64,000 nucleotides of DNA, from contig WHTZ01000020.1 of assembly GCA_009377495.1 (NCBI GenBank), forward strand, positions 1 to 64,000, in the 5' to 3' direction. The DNA comes from Luteitalea sp. GTDB lineage: Bacteria > Acidobacteriota > Vicinamibacteria > Vicinamibacterales > Vicinamibacteraceae. This document shows positions 1 to 9,326 of this stretch, one piece after another (position 1 is the stretch's first letter; each line of letters starts with the position of its first letter). The notes under the pieces are model-generated. The model was given only the letters and a program-made list of their open reading frames with translations, searched no databases and was not told where the DNA came from. Position numbers and translations under genes: made by a program.

Positions 1-337
1 GATTGATGGGAACCAGGCTGCCGGCCCGCTTGAAGATTTCCATGGCCGCCATGATGTTGTGCCCGCCGGTCCCGAACACGTGGATCAAGCGTCCTTCCTT
101 GATGGACTGAGCCATCCAGTCGGCCGCCTTCTCGAGATTACCTTTCTCCCGGCTCATGATCTCTTGAATGATCTTCTGAGTCCTCTCGTAAAACTGCTCG
201 ACGGCATGCCAGGACGAGCCCTGAGCAGGCCCTGCGATCGCCTCCGCGGCAGTGGAGAAGAGGACAGCAGAGAACGGCACAGTCGAGAACAGCACAGCGA
301 GAATGGCCTGACGCATGCGTTGGGTTCTTGCGCTCAT
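1..337 (-). CDS. SIS-domain sugar isomerase-like protein, exported (partial, C-terminus off the window)
   Basis: The reading frame opens at an ATG at 337, with a GGAGG ribosome-binding site about 10 nt upstream, and runs off the left edge after 112 codons. The first 35 residues form a Sec-type signal peptide (basic start, hydrophobic core, AEAIA). Residues after that (HAVEQFYERTQKI, then KEGRLIHVFGTGGHN) match the N-terminus of SIS-domain phosphosugar-binding proteins, where the FGTGGHN loop contacts the substrate phosphate. An export signal on an SIS protein is unusual, because the substrates are normally cytoplasmic phosphosugars. It is divergent from the GntR regulator gene and shares its control region, so co-regulation with the neighbouring sulfatase and TonB genes is likely. 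The family call is fairly safe; the substrate is unknown. Confidence 0.72.
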   Translation of the reverse strand, partial: MSARTQRMRQAILAVLFSTVPFSAVLFSTAAEAIAGPAQGSSWHAVEQFYERTQKIIQEIMSREKGNLEKAADWMAQSIKEGRLIHVFGTGGHNIMAAMEIFKRAGSLVPIN

Positions 338-425
338 TGTTCGGAGCCTCCGAAGTCGCGATCCTCAGCTGAGCTAGCTCGAACACCCTCCCCCGAGAGG
401 CAGTGGATGGCCGAACACGCGCATG

Positions 426-456
426 TTGTATATTTCTACGTCGTACTCATATACAA
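426..456. promoter_or_regulatory. Operator-like inverted repeat TTGTATAT-N15-ATATACAA
   Basis: Half-sites lie at 426-433 and 449-456 in the AT-rich spacer between the divergent SIS and GntR genes. The same two half-sites with the same 15-nt gap occur at 9398-9428 upstream of the TonB receptor gene. FadR-family GntR regulators often bind palindromes containing TTGTATAC or similar, so this is a plausible autoregulatory operator. No binding data can be seen here. Confidence 0.5.
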
Positions 457-570
457 ATATGTGGCCAATTTGTCAATAATGGCGCGTAGGAAGAACGCGC
501 TAATGAGATTTAGTGAATACAATCACATCTGTTGCGCATTTCTATAACGATGGAGTAGGATGCGGACACG

Positions 571-1380
571 ATGGTGTCCGGTAGCGCTGGCTCTCCAATC
601 GCCCCGCCGCGTATGCAGACTCGCTCGGTGGATCTGCGCGAACGGATCGAGGAGGAGATCGCCACAGGGCTCCTGATGCCCGGAAGCCGGCTGGATGAGG
701 CCGAGCTGGCTGAACGGTTCGGTCTGTCACGCACACCGGTGCGTGAGGCGCTGATCCAGCTGACGTCGACCGGCATCCTCGAGATGCGGCCGCGGCGCGG
801 CGCGGTCGTGCCGGAGGTGCCACCGCATCGGCTGGTTGAGATGTTCGAGGTCATGGCCGGTTTGGAGGCGATGTGTGGGCGTTTGGCGGCTCGCCGCATG
901 TCAGACGTCGAGCATCAGGAGCTCCTCCGGGCACATACGTCCTGCGAGGCGGCTCAAGCGAGCCAGGATGCTGACGCCTACTACCATCAAAACGAGCTCT
1001 TTCACCATGTGATCTACGAAGGCAGCCACAATTCCTTCCTGGCCGAACAAGCATCAGCACTCCACAAGCGCCTGCGGCCGTATCGCCGGCTCCAGTTGCG
1101 AGTCCGCGATCGGATACGCACGTCGTTTGCCGAGCACCAACGAATTGTTGACGCGATCGTGATGGGTGACGTTGACGTGGCAGGAGAAGCGCTGCGCGCG
1201 CACGTCCTTGTTCAGGGAGAGAAGTTCAGCGATTTGATGGCCTCCGTGCATCGGTACGCCGCCGCGATCCAGCCGAGCCCAGACCATCATGCCCCTTCGT
1301 CTGCGCGGCCGCCGACCACCTCCCGTCGTCCTCGACGTAAGGCGCTTGGTCGTCGCCGAGCAACCCGACCGCACGACTGA
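571..1380 (+). CDS. GntR-family transcriptional regulator with FCD ligand-binding domain
   Basis: A 269-residue protein. Residues 17-80 form the GntR winged helix-turn-helix (LDEAELAERFGLSRTPVREAL at about 41-61). Residues 88-225 form an all-helical FCD domain whose candidate metal-binding histidines are visible at about 145, 189 and 211. FCD regulators respond to sugar acids or other carboxylates. The tail after residue 235 is Pro/Arg-rich and low complexity, unlike the family. An in-frame ATG at 613 is an alternative start. It is divergent from the SIS gene, and the operator-like repeat at 426-456 lies between them. It probably represses the local glycan-use genes; the effector is unknown. 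Confidence 0.85.
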   Translation: MVSGSAGSPIAPPRMQTRSVDLRERIEEEIATGLLMPGSRLDEAELAERFGLSRTPVREALIQLTSTGILEMRPRRGAVVPEVPPHRLVEMFEVMAGLEAMCGRLAARRMSDVEHQELLRAHTSCEAAQASQDADAYYHQNELFHHVIYEGSHNSFLAEQASALHKRLRPYRRLQLRVRDRIRTSFAEHQRIVDAIVMGDVDVAGEALRAHVLVQGEKFSDLMASVHRYAAAIQPSPDHHAPSSARPPTTSRRPRRKALGRRRATRPHD

Positions 1381-1386
1381 GGGAGC

Positions 1387-1737
1387 TCACGCGCTGCTTT
1401 TTTCCCAGTTCAGAAGCCGTCTCGCATTCTTTCTGTAGAACGGCTCGAGTACCGAGTCTGGCAACTCGAGGCCGTAGTTCCGCCACCAGCTCTGCCCAGG
1501 CATGAACTCGTCTGCGGTCTCGAAGAGACGCCACCACATTTCGTACATCTTTTCTTGTCGCTTTTCGACAGGAAGATCGGTGCCAAACAACACCCGATCC
1601 CTGTACTTCGCCAGGAACTTGGCCGCGGTTCGCGGCTGTCGTCCCGCTTCGTAGTCGTATGCCGAGGTGTCGAGGTACATATTGGAGAAGCGGTCGAGGG
1701 CTTTGTCGAGGCTGGGCAGGTCGTTCGCCTGGCAGCT
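1387..1737 (-). pseudogene. Amidohydrolase-family C-terminal fragment
   Basis: About 115 residues in the frame ending with TGA at 1389-1387 match the C-terminal part of TIM-barrel amidohydrolases (amidohydrolase_2 type). Visible features are DLPSLDKALDRF, YLDTSAYDYEAGRQPR, and RVLFGTDLPVEK, which carries the late metal-site Asp, then a C-terminal NARRLLNW. There is no start codon or N-terminal half: upstream of about 1737 the homology stops and the other frame carries the beta-helix protein. This fragment lacks the HxH metal site and should not be active alone. It may be a deletion remnant or an assembly artefact. Confidence 0.65.
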
Positions 1738-3053
1738 CCGCCGTCTCCCACCTTCACGGTGGTGTTGTGGAGAATGACGGCGCCCACGGTATGGCGCGAC
1801 AGCTTGAATGGGGTGCCGGTGAGGTTGTACATCACGTTGCGGACGAAATAGGTTGGCCCGCCCAAGCTCGGTTGTGAGCTCAAGCCAACGAAGCAGTTGG
1901 TCAAACGATTGCGAAGCACGCGAACATTCCCCATCGCGAAGTCCGCCTCGATGCCATCGTCCATGCCTCTGTAGACATCGTTGTTGTAGATATCCACACA
2001 TACCTGTTCGTGAGCCGACCTGTCCTCCATCAGGGAAATGCAGTCCCGGTAACCGATCACCCGGTTGTGGCAGATTACGTTGCCCGGGCCTGTGACTTGG
2101 ATACCCTCGCCGCGATTGGCCGCTTCGCCTTGAGCGTTCAGGTGTCCCATGCGCAGGTTTTCCCAAGGCATGATCCCTGTCACCACGTTGTCGGCGATGT
2201 AGCAGTTCTTCATTCCCGGAGGACCCTTGGCAATGATTCCGAAGACAGCGTTGACGACGCACCGCCGGACGACGAGCTCCTCGCCTCCCAAGAGATCCAC
2301 CGAGCCGTTGACCGTGACGCGGTCTAGATGCACGTATCTCCGGTCTTGGAGCGAGATGCTGTCGAACACCGCGCCGCCACCCAGGGCCCGGCCACGGACG
2401 ACACCCCCCGAGCGCGAGCGGATCACGATGGGCTTGTCCGGCTCGCCGTCGCGGGTGGCGGTGAAGGCGCCGTACTTGCCGGGCGTGAGGAGCAAGATGT
2501 CGCCTGGGCGCGCCGCCGAGGCGGCTGATGCGAGTGTTTGCGGCGTAACGTGGCGGATCCTGGCGTTAGGCGCGGCCCGTGGGACTGGGCGCGTTCTCAC
2601 CCGGATGGTCCGCTCGGCCGAGCGCCGCTCGCGATCGGTCAACTTCAGGCGAATCTCATACGCCGTGTTGGGCCGAAGGTCGAAGATGCTACCTGAATAC
2701 TCGTCATCCCAATGAAAGATAGGGCGCGTGCCAATGCTACGGCCTGCGGGGATCCGCCGCAGGGGCATGGCTCGGCGCCATTGACTCCCGCCAACTGCGC
2801 GATACTCGACCCGGACGACTCCGCCGAGATGCTCATCCGTCGGGACCTTCCACTCGATCGCCAGGTTGGTGATCGTGGGATGGGGCGAAACGACGTCCTC
2901 GGGAATCGTGGCATTCTGTGACGTGCCAGCGGCCTGCGGAACCGCCTTGGCGGGAGCAACGGCGGAGAATACGGCAACGCCGGCCGCGCCCGCGAGCTTC
3001 AAGACATGCCTTCGAGAGGCGTGGTGCCAATCACGTTCGTCGCTGGATTTCAT
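1738..3053 (-). pseudogene. Secreted right-handed beta-helix protein, C-terminus lost at a junction
   Basis: The frame starts at ATG 3053 with a Tat signal (SRRHVLKLAGAAG, residues 13-25) ending near AKA. Residues 50-155 look like a fibronectin type III domain (TITNLAIEWKVP, YEIRLKLTDRE). Residues 170-420 are parallel beta-helix repeats (GDILLLTPGKYG, PIVIRSRSGG, LVVRRCVV, NVICHNRVIGYRD, NVRVLRNRLTNC), as in polysaccharide lyases and related secreted proteins. After about residue 433 (HNTTVKVGDGG) the frame becomes low-quality Ser/Thr/Arg-rich sequence to a stop at 1410, while a +1 frame encodes amidohydrolase sequence. The beta-helix is therefore truncated and fused out of frame. It lies 51 bp downstream of the sulfatase gene in the same direction. 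Confidence 0.65.
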
Positions 3054-3104
3054 GGGATCAAGAACCGGATGAGGAACAGACAGGTCGTTTCATCACGGCG
3101 GCAC

Positions 3105-4631
3105 CTACACCGGATCCGGCAGCGGGAGCCTGTCGCCGCTACGCTCCTGCCAACGCGCGATCTGTGTGTGTAGGCGGCGGACGGTTCCGGCATACTCGGA
3201 CCGGTAGTAGAGGTTCGACATCTCCAGCGGATCACGGTCCCGATGAAAGAGCAGACAGTTGTCCTCGTCGTAGAACGCCAGCTTCCACCCGTCGGGTGAA
3301 ATGACGGTGCGTGCGCGAGGACCATCGGTCTGCGGCAGCGGCGTCCATTCCACAAAGACGTGATCCTCGCGCCGCTCGCGGCGGTCCAGCATGCCGACCC
3401 AGCTCTCACCGAGCAGGGCTTCGGGCACCTTCCGTTGCATTAGCTCGAGCAGCGTCGGTACCAGATCGATGTGACTCACCGGCTGCGCGACCGCGATCTG
3501 GCTGCGCTGCCGCCAGGGCACGCAGAGCAGCATCGGCACGCGGATAGCCTCCTCGTACATGACCCGTTTCGTGATGAGCGAGTGCGCACCCGCCATCTCG
3601 CCGTGATCGGACGTGAATGCAATGATCGTGTTGTCGGCTTGGCCGGACGTCTCCACCGCCCACAAGATTTGTCCGAGCGCGTGATCGACTTGGCTGCACA
3701 GCCCGGCATACTGGCGGTTCAGCGCCTTCAACGCCTCACGCCAAGCCGCTTCGTCCATCGCGGCGCTTGGCGTCCGCGGCTTCCACCCGAGCTGTGCCTC
3801 GATGCCCTTTCGGGACGACTGGCGCCAGGTCTCGTAAACTTCGGGCTCACGCTCTACGGGCAGCCCAGGGTAATTGGTCGGTAGCGGCGCGTCGGCGTCG
3901 TCGTGCAAGTCGTCGAACGGACCAAAGAAGGGCTGATGCGGCTCGAGGAAGCTCACGTAGAGCATCCACGGCTCGCCGCGGTGCTTCACGATGAACTTTG
4001 ACGCTTCACCGGCCAGATACGCCGCCTTGCACTGCTCAAGCGGGCGGCGCGCCGCGAAGGTGCGACTGAAGTGGCCTGTCGCGGAGGTCGGCGCGTAGCC
4101 GAGTTGCTCCAGGAAATCGCTGTAGCTGGATCGGGCCCTCGGGTCTCGTCCGGCTGAGAAGAATTCAGAGTACTGATCCTCGATCGATACCCACTCCTGA
4201 AAGCCGTGCTGCGCGAAGACCTCGTCGCCCAGATGCCACTTGCCCATGTGGCCGGTGCGATAGGCGGAATCGGCGAGCAGCTCCGGCACGGTCCGGGTGT
4301 CAGGCCGCAGCGGGATATTGTTCTGGGTACATCCACTCTGGTGGGGCCACAGCCCCGTCATCACCGTAGAGCGGGCCGGCGTGCAGACGGGCTGCGAGTC
4401 GTAGCAGTGTTCGAAGACGACGCTGCGCGAGGCGAGATCGTTCATCACCGGCACTCGAAAGCGGCGCTTGCCGTAGACGGCCATGGTGTCGGCGCGCTGC
4501 TGATCGGTCTCCACGAACAGCAGATTGGGCTTGTCACCCACGCGCCGCTGGCCACGCAGTATGGCGGGCGCGCCGACGGCCGCCATGCCAAGCATCCTGA
4601 CCGCCTGGCGCCGATTGATGCTTGCTGTCAC
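3105..4631 (-). CDS. Tat-exported type I sulfatase
   Basis: 508 residues from a GTG at 4631 preceded by GGAGAG. The N-terminus is a Tat signal (NRRQAVRMLGMAAVG). The sulfatase signature CTPARSTVMTGLWPH places the formylglycine-forming Cys at residue 83 (C-x-P-x-R). TDQQRAD near residue 42 and FTSDHGEMAG further on carry the calcium-binding Asp residues, and GKWHLGDE carries the conserved Lys and His. It would hydrolyse sulfate esters of a glycan or small molecule in the periplasm after Cys conversion by a maturase, which is not encoded here. It lies 11 bp downstream of another sulfatase gene, consistent with one transcript. The substrate cannot be told from sequence. Confidence 0.92.
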   Translation of the reverse strand: MTASINRRQAVRMLGMAAVGAPAILRGQRRVGDKPNLLFVETDQQRADTMAVYGKRRFRVPVMNDLASRSVVFEHCYDSQPVCTPARSTVMTGLWPHQSGCTQNNIPLRPDTRTVPELLADSAYRTGHMGKWHLGDEVFAQHGFQEWVSIEDQYSEFFSAGRDPRARSSYSDFLEQLGYAPTSATGHFSRTFAARRPLEQCKAAYLAGEASKFIVKHRGEPWMLYVSFLEPHQPFFGPFDDLHDDADAPLPTNYPGLPVEREPEVYETWRQSSRKGIEAQLGWKPRTPSAAMDEAAWREALKALNRQYAGLCSQVDHALGQILWAVETSGQADNTIIAFTSDHGEMAGAHSLITKRVMYEEAIRVPMLLCVPWRQRSQIAVAQPVSHIDLVPTLLELMQRKVPEALLGESWVGMLDRRERREDHVFVEWTPLPQTDGPRARTVISPDGWKLAFYDEDNCLLFHRDRDPLEMSNLYYRSEYAGTVRRLHTQIARWQERSGDRLPLPDPV

Positions 4632-4642
4632 CGTGCTCTCCG

Positions 4643-6034
4643 CTAGGGCTTCCTCAGTGCTTCTCCATCGCGCGCCTGTTCTTCTTCCAGTCGTTGCCGC
4701 AGTTCCCGCACCCGTTCAGGATGGCGTTGGGCCAGGTTCTCCTTCTCATCCGGATCGGAAGACAGATTGAACAACTCCGGGTCTCCCGAGGCTTGCGCGA
4801 CCAGTTTCCAGTCGCCGTCCCGGACGGCCCATATGCGGTCGGCGTGGTTCCAGTAGAAGCGGCGCGGTTCCCAGTCCGTTCTCCGTCCGCTCAGGAGGGT
4901 CCACAGGTCGCGACCTTCCAGATTCCACTCGGGGTCCACCTCGCCTCCCGCAAGGCCGATCAGCGTCGGCGCCCAGTCCAAAATATGGACGGGGAGGTCC
5001 ACCTCTCGTCCGCCGTCCAAAACGGCTGGCCAGTTGACGAAGGCGGGCACCCGGATGCCTCCCTCGTAGAGCTGGCCTTTCCAACCCCGAAGCGGTGTGT
5101 TGTCTCCAAGCGTGGCGTGCGAGGCGTAGCGGCCGTTGTATTCGGTAGGCGGAGCACCCCAGCTCTCCTGGCCTCCGTTATCGGAGGAAAAGACAAGGAG
5201 GGTATTGCGGCGCCTCTGGGTCCGGTCCAGCGCATCCACCACCCGACCGATTTCGTGATCCATGTGGGTGATGCTGGCCGCGTAATGACGACGCCACACA
5301 TCGTCGAAGACATCGTCGTAGGGTTCGATCCAGACAGGCGCCTCGTTGAGTGGGTAGTGAGGCGCGTGGTGAGCGATGTAAAGGAAGAAGGGCTGGTCTT
5401 CGGCCGACTCGATGATGCGTATCGCCTCATCGGTGATCAGACGGGTGACGTGTCCGTCTTCTTCCACGAATTCGTCATTGCGGTGCCAGGTCACGTGATT
5501 GCCGACCTTGTACCGGTGGGTGTAGGGATCGATCTGCCCGCGCAGGTAGCCGTACGATGTGGTAAAGCCATATCTCAGAGGTCGATGCTCAGGTGTTTCG
5601 CCGATGTGCCATTTCCCACTGATGTGAGTGCTGTATCCCAGCGCTTGCAGCGCGATGGGCAGGTGCACGTCCTGTGGGGTGACATCAGTGGTAGCACCCA
5701 GCGGTGTAAAAACGTTGAAGCGCGCCGGGTTTCGTCCAGTCAACAGGGCCACCCGCGTGGGCGAACAGGTGGGAGAGACGTAGTGCTGCTTCAGCCGCAC
5801 CCCCTCCGCTGCGAGACGGTCCAGGTTCGGGGTCGCAATCCGAGAGCCGTTGTATCCGATGTCGTTCCATCCCTGGTCATCGGAGAGGATGAACACGATG
5901 TTGGGGCGCACTGCGGCTTGCGGAGAGGCGGAGCGTCGTTCCGGTGGAACTAGCGGACCAGCCGCCAGCAGAAGGAGACACATCGAGACACGGGTCAGAT
6001 GGTGGAGAAAACGGTTCCCGGTGTGCCCATTCAT
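4643..6034 (-). CDS. Secreted type I sulfatase (arylsulfatase-like)
   Basis: 463 residues. The N-terminus has a basic region and a hydrophobic stretch (SMCLLLLAAGPLV) consistent with a Sec signal. FILSDDQGWNDIG (Asp at 52 and 53) binds calcium. CSPTRVALLTGR places the formylglycine Cys at residue 90. SGKWHIGE and FSSDNGGQ carry the remaining catalytic and metal residues. The shorter length and DDQGW motif resemble arylsulfatase A/B-like enzymes rather than the neighbouring sulfatase. It sits between the TonB receptor gene (67 bp upstream) and the second sulfatase gene, a typical arrangement for sulfated-glycan use. Its specificity is unknown. Confidence 0.92.
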   Translation of the reverse strand: MNGHTGNRFLHHLTRVSMCLLLLAAGPLVPPERRSASPQAAVRPNIVFILSDDQGWNDIGYNGSRIATPNLDRLAAEGVRLKQHYVSPTCSPTRVALLTGRNPARFNVFTPLGATTDVTPQDVHLPIALQALGYSTHISGKWHIGETPEHRPLRYGFTTSYGYLRGQIDPYTHRYKVGNHVTWHRNDEFVEEDGHVTRLITDEAIRIIESAEDQPFFLYIAHHAPHYPLNEAPVWIEPYDDVFDDVWRRHYAASITHMDHEIGRVVDALDRTQRRRNTLLVFSSDNGGQESWGAPPTEYNGRYASHATLGDNTPLRGWKGQLYEGGIRVPAFVNWPAVLDGGREVDLPVHILDWAPTLIGLAGGEVDPEWNLEGRDLWTLLSGRRTDWEPRRFYWNHADRIWAVRDGDWKLVAQASGDPELFNLSSDPDEKENLAQRHPERVRELRQRLEEEQARDGEALRKP

Positions 6035-6101
6035 CCGGCTATCTCGGTTGCTCGGAGTCTCGCGTCATGACGGGAGGCCGTTCAGCGTGGCCTCCCGATT
6101 T

Positions 6102-9100
6102 CTAGAATTGGTACCTCAGGCCGATCATAATCTCCCGAGGGCCGGAGAAATCCGAGCGCGTGTAGGTGGCGGTGATCCTGCTCACCGAGCCCGGCGCCGA
6201 GACGTTGAGCGCCGGATCGTTGAAGTTGGTGTGGTTGATGGCATTGGCGGCCGTCATCTCGAATCGGAGCGCGTGCCCGTTGGGCATCCGGAAGCTCTTG
6301 AAGAGCCCGAGGTTCACGACGTGCCGATCGGGCCCCCGCAGAATGCCAAAGCCGGAATTCCCAAAGCGACCGTTGGCCGGCGTCACAAAGCAGGCGGCAT
6401 CGAACCAGCGCTCGATGGTGCGCTCCCCCCTCGACAGATTCCCGTCGCAGAGCCGATCGGGCACCCCGCCAAAGGTTCCCGTATTGGACGGATCCGCGCC
6501 AGAGAACGACGGGGTTAGATACAGGCCCGTCTGGGCAAGGTAGAGGGCGGAGAGCTGCCAGCCGCCCAGCACCTGATTGGCGAGGCCGGACCGGTTCAGG
6601 TAGCGCCGGCCCTCGCCCACGGGCAGCTCCCAGATGAGACTACTCACCAGGCGGTGACGCGGGGTGGACGGCTCGTTGCCGCGCTGCCGCCGGAGGTCAT
6701 GCGCGTTCTCACTCTGTGCGCCGCCTTCGCTCCCGACGTCGCGCGAGTCGGTGAGGTTCTTGGCCCACGTCCAGGCTGCCATGAACTCGAGCCCAGCGTG
6801 CATCCGCCGCTGCACTTCGAGCGTCATGGCGTTATAGAGGGAGTTGGCACCAGTGTCCCGGAGAAGGATCTGGTCCACGCCCAGGCCCGGAAACGGGAGC
6901 CGCTCCGGCGAGAACGGCTCGGCACTGGGTAGCGGCTGGTTCACGTTGCGCTGGAATGTCAGGTTGGTGCCTTTCGTCCCCAAGTAGGACAGACGGAGGC
7001 TGGTCCGGAGGCCGACGTCCTGTTCGACGGTGAGGTGCCATTGCTGGACGTAGGGGTTCACCAGGTCACGGCTGACACCGTCCAACTGGATCCCTTCCGC
7101 GGTGCCAGCCTCGCGGAACGGCTGCTGCAGCGTGAACTCGGGCGTGCCATCGTCGCCAAGACGGTTGATAAACCGCTCTGTCAGTCCGTAAGGGCCTCTC
7201 CTGAAGATGGGGTCCGCGACCGAGATACTGAGGTCCTCGTAAAACACCCCATAGCCGGCGCGGATGGCCGTCCGCGTGTGCTCGAAGGGACGGAACGCGA
7301 AGCCCACACGTGGGGCAAAGTTGTTCCGGTCACTCTCCCGTAGCGATCGGCTGGGCAGGCCAGCGTCCGCGGCCGTCACGATGGGCACCGTCGACGGAAA
7401 GTTGGGATGGACCGCCTCCAGCGCCGAGGCGTCCGGCACCACGAGCGCCCCAATGGTCGGATCGAAGTTGGACACCAGATTGTCCCTTTCAAAGGCCGGC
7501 CGATCGAATTGCCAGCGCACGCCGTAGTTCAGCGTCAGCCGCGGCGAGACCGTGAAATCGTCCTGAACGAACAGGCTCAGTTGCCTCGCACGCCGCTGCA
7601 CCTCCGGCCGGTTGATGGTCCGCACAGTGGTCTCTGGCAGCCCCAGCAGAAAGTCGGCATAGGCGTGGGCCGTGAACTGACTCGTAAAGTTGTACTCGCC
7701 GAGGTTCGGAAAGAGACGGCTGGTTGAGCCGAGCGGCTTGAACTGCACGCCGGCTTTCCAGAGATGCCGTCCCGTGTGGTAGGTGAGCGTATTGATGAAC
7801 TGATAGGACCACTCGCTAAACTCTCCCAGCGTCTGCGGAACTTCCGTGATCCCGGAGATGTTGATCGTGGGAATATCCTGAAGTCCCGGCACGTTCGGCA
7901 AGCCCTGGATACCAACCAGGTCGATCACCTGCTGCGCATCGAATGGACGCCCGCCCGAGCTGCTGTTCCGCCTGGTGAAGCCGAATTTCGCTTCGTTGAT
8001 GAGCCGGGAGGAGAGGGTCCAGGTGTAGGAGGCGGTTCCCTGATAGCCTCGGGCCCGTTGTTCGCCGAACCCGGCCGATTCGGGTGGCAGGTCGCCCAAG
8101 AGCTGTCGAGGAGCGTTCGTCACGGCGAAGCGGCCATACAGCATCTGATCTGGCGCCAGGTGATAGTCGATGCGGGTGTCAATTTGGTCCAATCGATCGT
8201 CCGGCGCAAAGGTTCCGCGGAGGTTCCCCGCCGCGAGGTCGGGCGACCCGAAATTGGGCAGCGGGTAGAAGCGGTCCTGCCAGGCCAGCGCGCCCGCATT
8301 GAGCCGGTCTGGCGGAATCACGTTGCCCGGGAACGGCTCGCCGGTCTGCGGGTCTGTGATCACGACGGGCACATCGGAAAAGTCGCCCTGCCGCATCTTC
8401 ACGGTCGGCACGTTGGACGCCAGCACAGTCTGCGGCCGAAACAGATTCGTTTCGTACCCGACGAAGAAAAACGCCCGGTTCCGAACAATGGGCCCGCCCA
8501 GCGACCCGCCGAAGACATTATCGCCGCGCAGGTCCGGTCGCTCCTCGGCAAAGAAATCGCGCGCGAGCAACCCCGTGGGGTACGTGTTCCAAAACCCGGA
8601 GCCGCGGAACTGGTTGCTGCCGGACCGGCTGATCATGGTGATGTTGGCAATGTGGCCGAACTCGGCCCGCGAGTTCGCATACTCGAAGCGAAGCTCCTGA
8701 ACCGCCTCGCGCATGGGCTGCGCCAGCCCTAGCTCGTTCCCGAAGGCCGGCGACTTGGCGCTGATGCCATCCACGTTGAAATTGTTCATCGTCATCCGGC
8801 CCCCGCCGAAGGAGCGCGCAGAACCCCCGCCTTGCGTGCCCGTGGGCGCCAGGTACGTCCATTGGTACGAAGCGGCGCCGCCCCGGAGGTCCGTCAGGGC
8901 GCGGTTGTCTCGCACGCTGGAGAGGGCGGGGACATCAGTTTCAACGACGGGCGCGGCCGCGTCCACCACGACGGTCTCGACGAGCTCCCCGACTTCCAGG
9001 CGTACGTCGATGCGGACGGTGGCCAGCGCGTCCAGCCGCACGTCGGGGTAGCTCGCCTCCCGGAAGCCCTCGAGCTCCACCGTCACCGTGTACACGCCCG

Positions 9101-9326
9101 CGTTGAGGTGCGTCACCGCGTAGGTCCCCTGCTCGTCGGTCACCGCGGTGCGGGTGAGGTTCGTGGCGTCGTGGGTCACCGCCACGGTCACGCCGGGCAG
9201 CACTGCCCCGGAGGCGTCCGTCACGCGCCCGGTGATCGTGCCGAAGGTAGCCTGAGCGACGGCAAGGCCCATCAGGCCCCACAACAGGACGGTACTCAGA
9301 AGAACGGCTCTCAACAGGCGATGCAT
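6102..9326 (-). CDS. Oar-like TonB-dependent outer-membrane receptor with carboxypeptidase-regulatory domain
   Basis: 1074 residues from the ATG at 9326, chosen because GGGGAGG lies 6-12 nt upstream and a signal peptide follows at once (MHRLLRAVLLSTVLLWGLMG). The frame also extends to 9395 but without signal or ribosome-binding site. Residues 27-110 form a carboxypeptidase-regulatory-like domain (GTITGRVTDASGAVLPGVTV). A plug region follows (NNFNVDGISAKSP), then a long beta-barrel ending in a C-terminal aromatic (GLRYQF). These receptors are numerous in Acidobacteriota and probably import oligosaccharides or peptides. It lies upstream of two sulfatase genes in the same direction, with an operator-like repeat at 9398-9428. 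Confidence 0.92.
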   Translation of the reverse strand: MHRLLRAVLLSTVLLWGLMGLAVAQATFGTITGRVTDASGAVLPGVTVAVTHDATNLTRTAVTDEQGTYAVTHLNAGVYTVTVELEGFREASYPDVRLDALATVRIDVRLEVGELVETVVVDAAAPVVETDVPALSSVRDNRALTDLRGGAASYQWTYLAPTGTQGGGSARSFGGGRMTMNNFNVDGISAKSPAFGNELGLAQPMREAVQELRFEYANSRAEFGHIANITMISRSGSNQFRGSGFWNTYPTGLLARDFFAEERPDLRGDNVFGGSLGGPIVRNRAFFFVGYETNLFRPQTVLASNVPTVKMRQGDFSDVPVVITDPQTGEPFPGNVIPPDRLNAGALAWQDRFYPLPNFGSPDLAAGNLRGTFAPDDRLDQIDTRIDYHLAPDQMLYGRFAVTNAPRQLLGDLPPESAGFGEQRARGYQGTASYTWTLSSRLINEAKFGFTRRNSSSGGRPFDAQQVIDLVGIQGLPNVPGLQDIPTINISGITEVPQTLGEFSEWSYQFINTLTYHTGRHLWKAGVQFKPLGSTSRLFPNLGEYNFTSQFTAHAYADFLLGLPETTVRTINRPEVQRRARQLSLFVQDDFTVSPRLTLNYGVRWQFDRPAFERDNLVSNFDPTIGALVVPDASALEAVHPNFPSTVPIVTAADAGLPSRSLRESDRNNFAPRVGFAFRPFEHTRTAIRAGYGVFYEDLSISVADPIFRRGPYGLTERFINRLGDDGTPEFTLQQPFREAGTAEGIQLDGVSRDLVNPYVQQWHLTVEQDVGLRTSLRLSYLGTKGTNLTFQRNVNQPLPSAEPFSPERLPFPGLGVDQILLRDTGANSLYNAMTLEVQRRMHAGLEFMAAWTWAKNLTDSRDVGSEGGAQSENAHDLRRQRGNEPSTPRHRLVSSLIWELPVGEGRRYLNRSGLANQVLGGWQLSALYLAQTGLYLTPSFSGADPSNTGTFGGVPDRLCDGNLSRGERTIERWFDAACFVTPANGRFGNSGFGILRGPDRHVVNLGLFKSFRMPNGHALRFEMTAANAINHTNFNDPALNVSAPGSVSRITATYTRSDFSGPREIMIGLRYQF

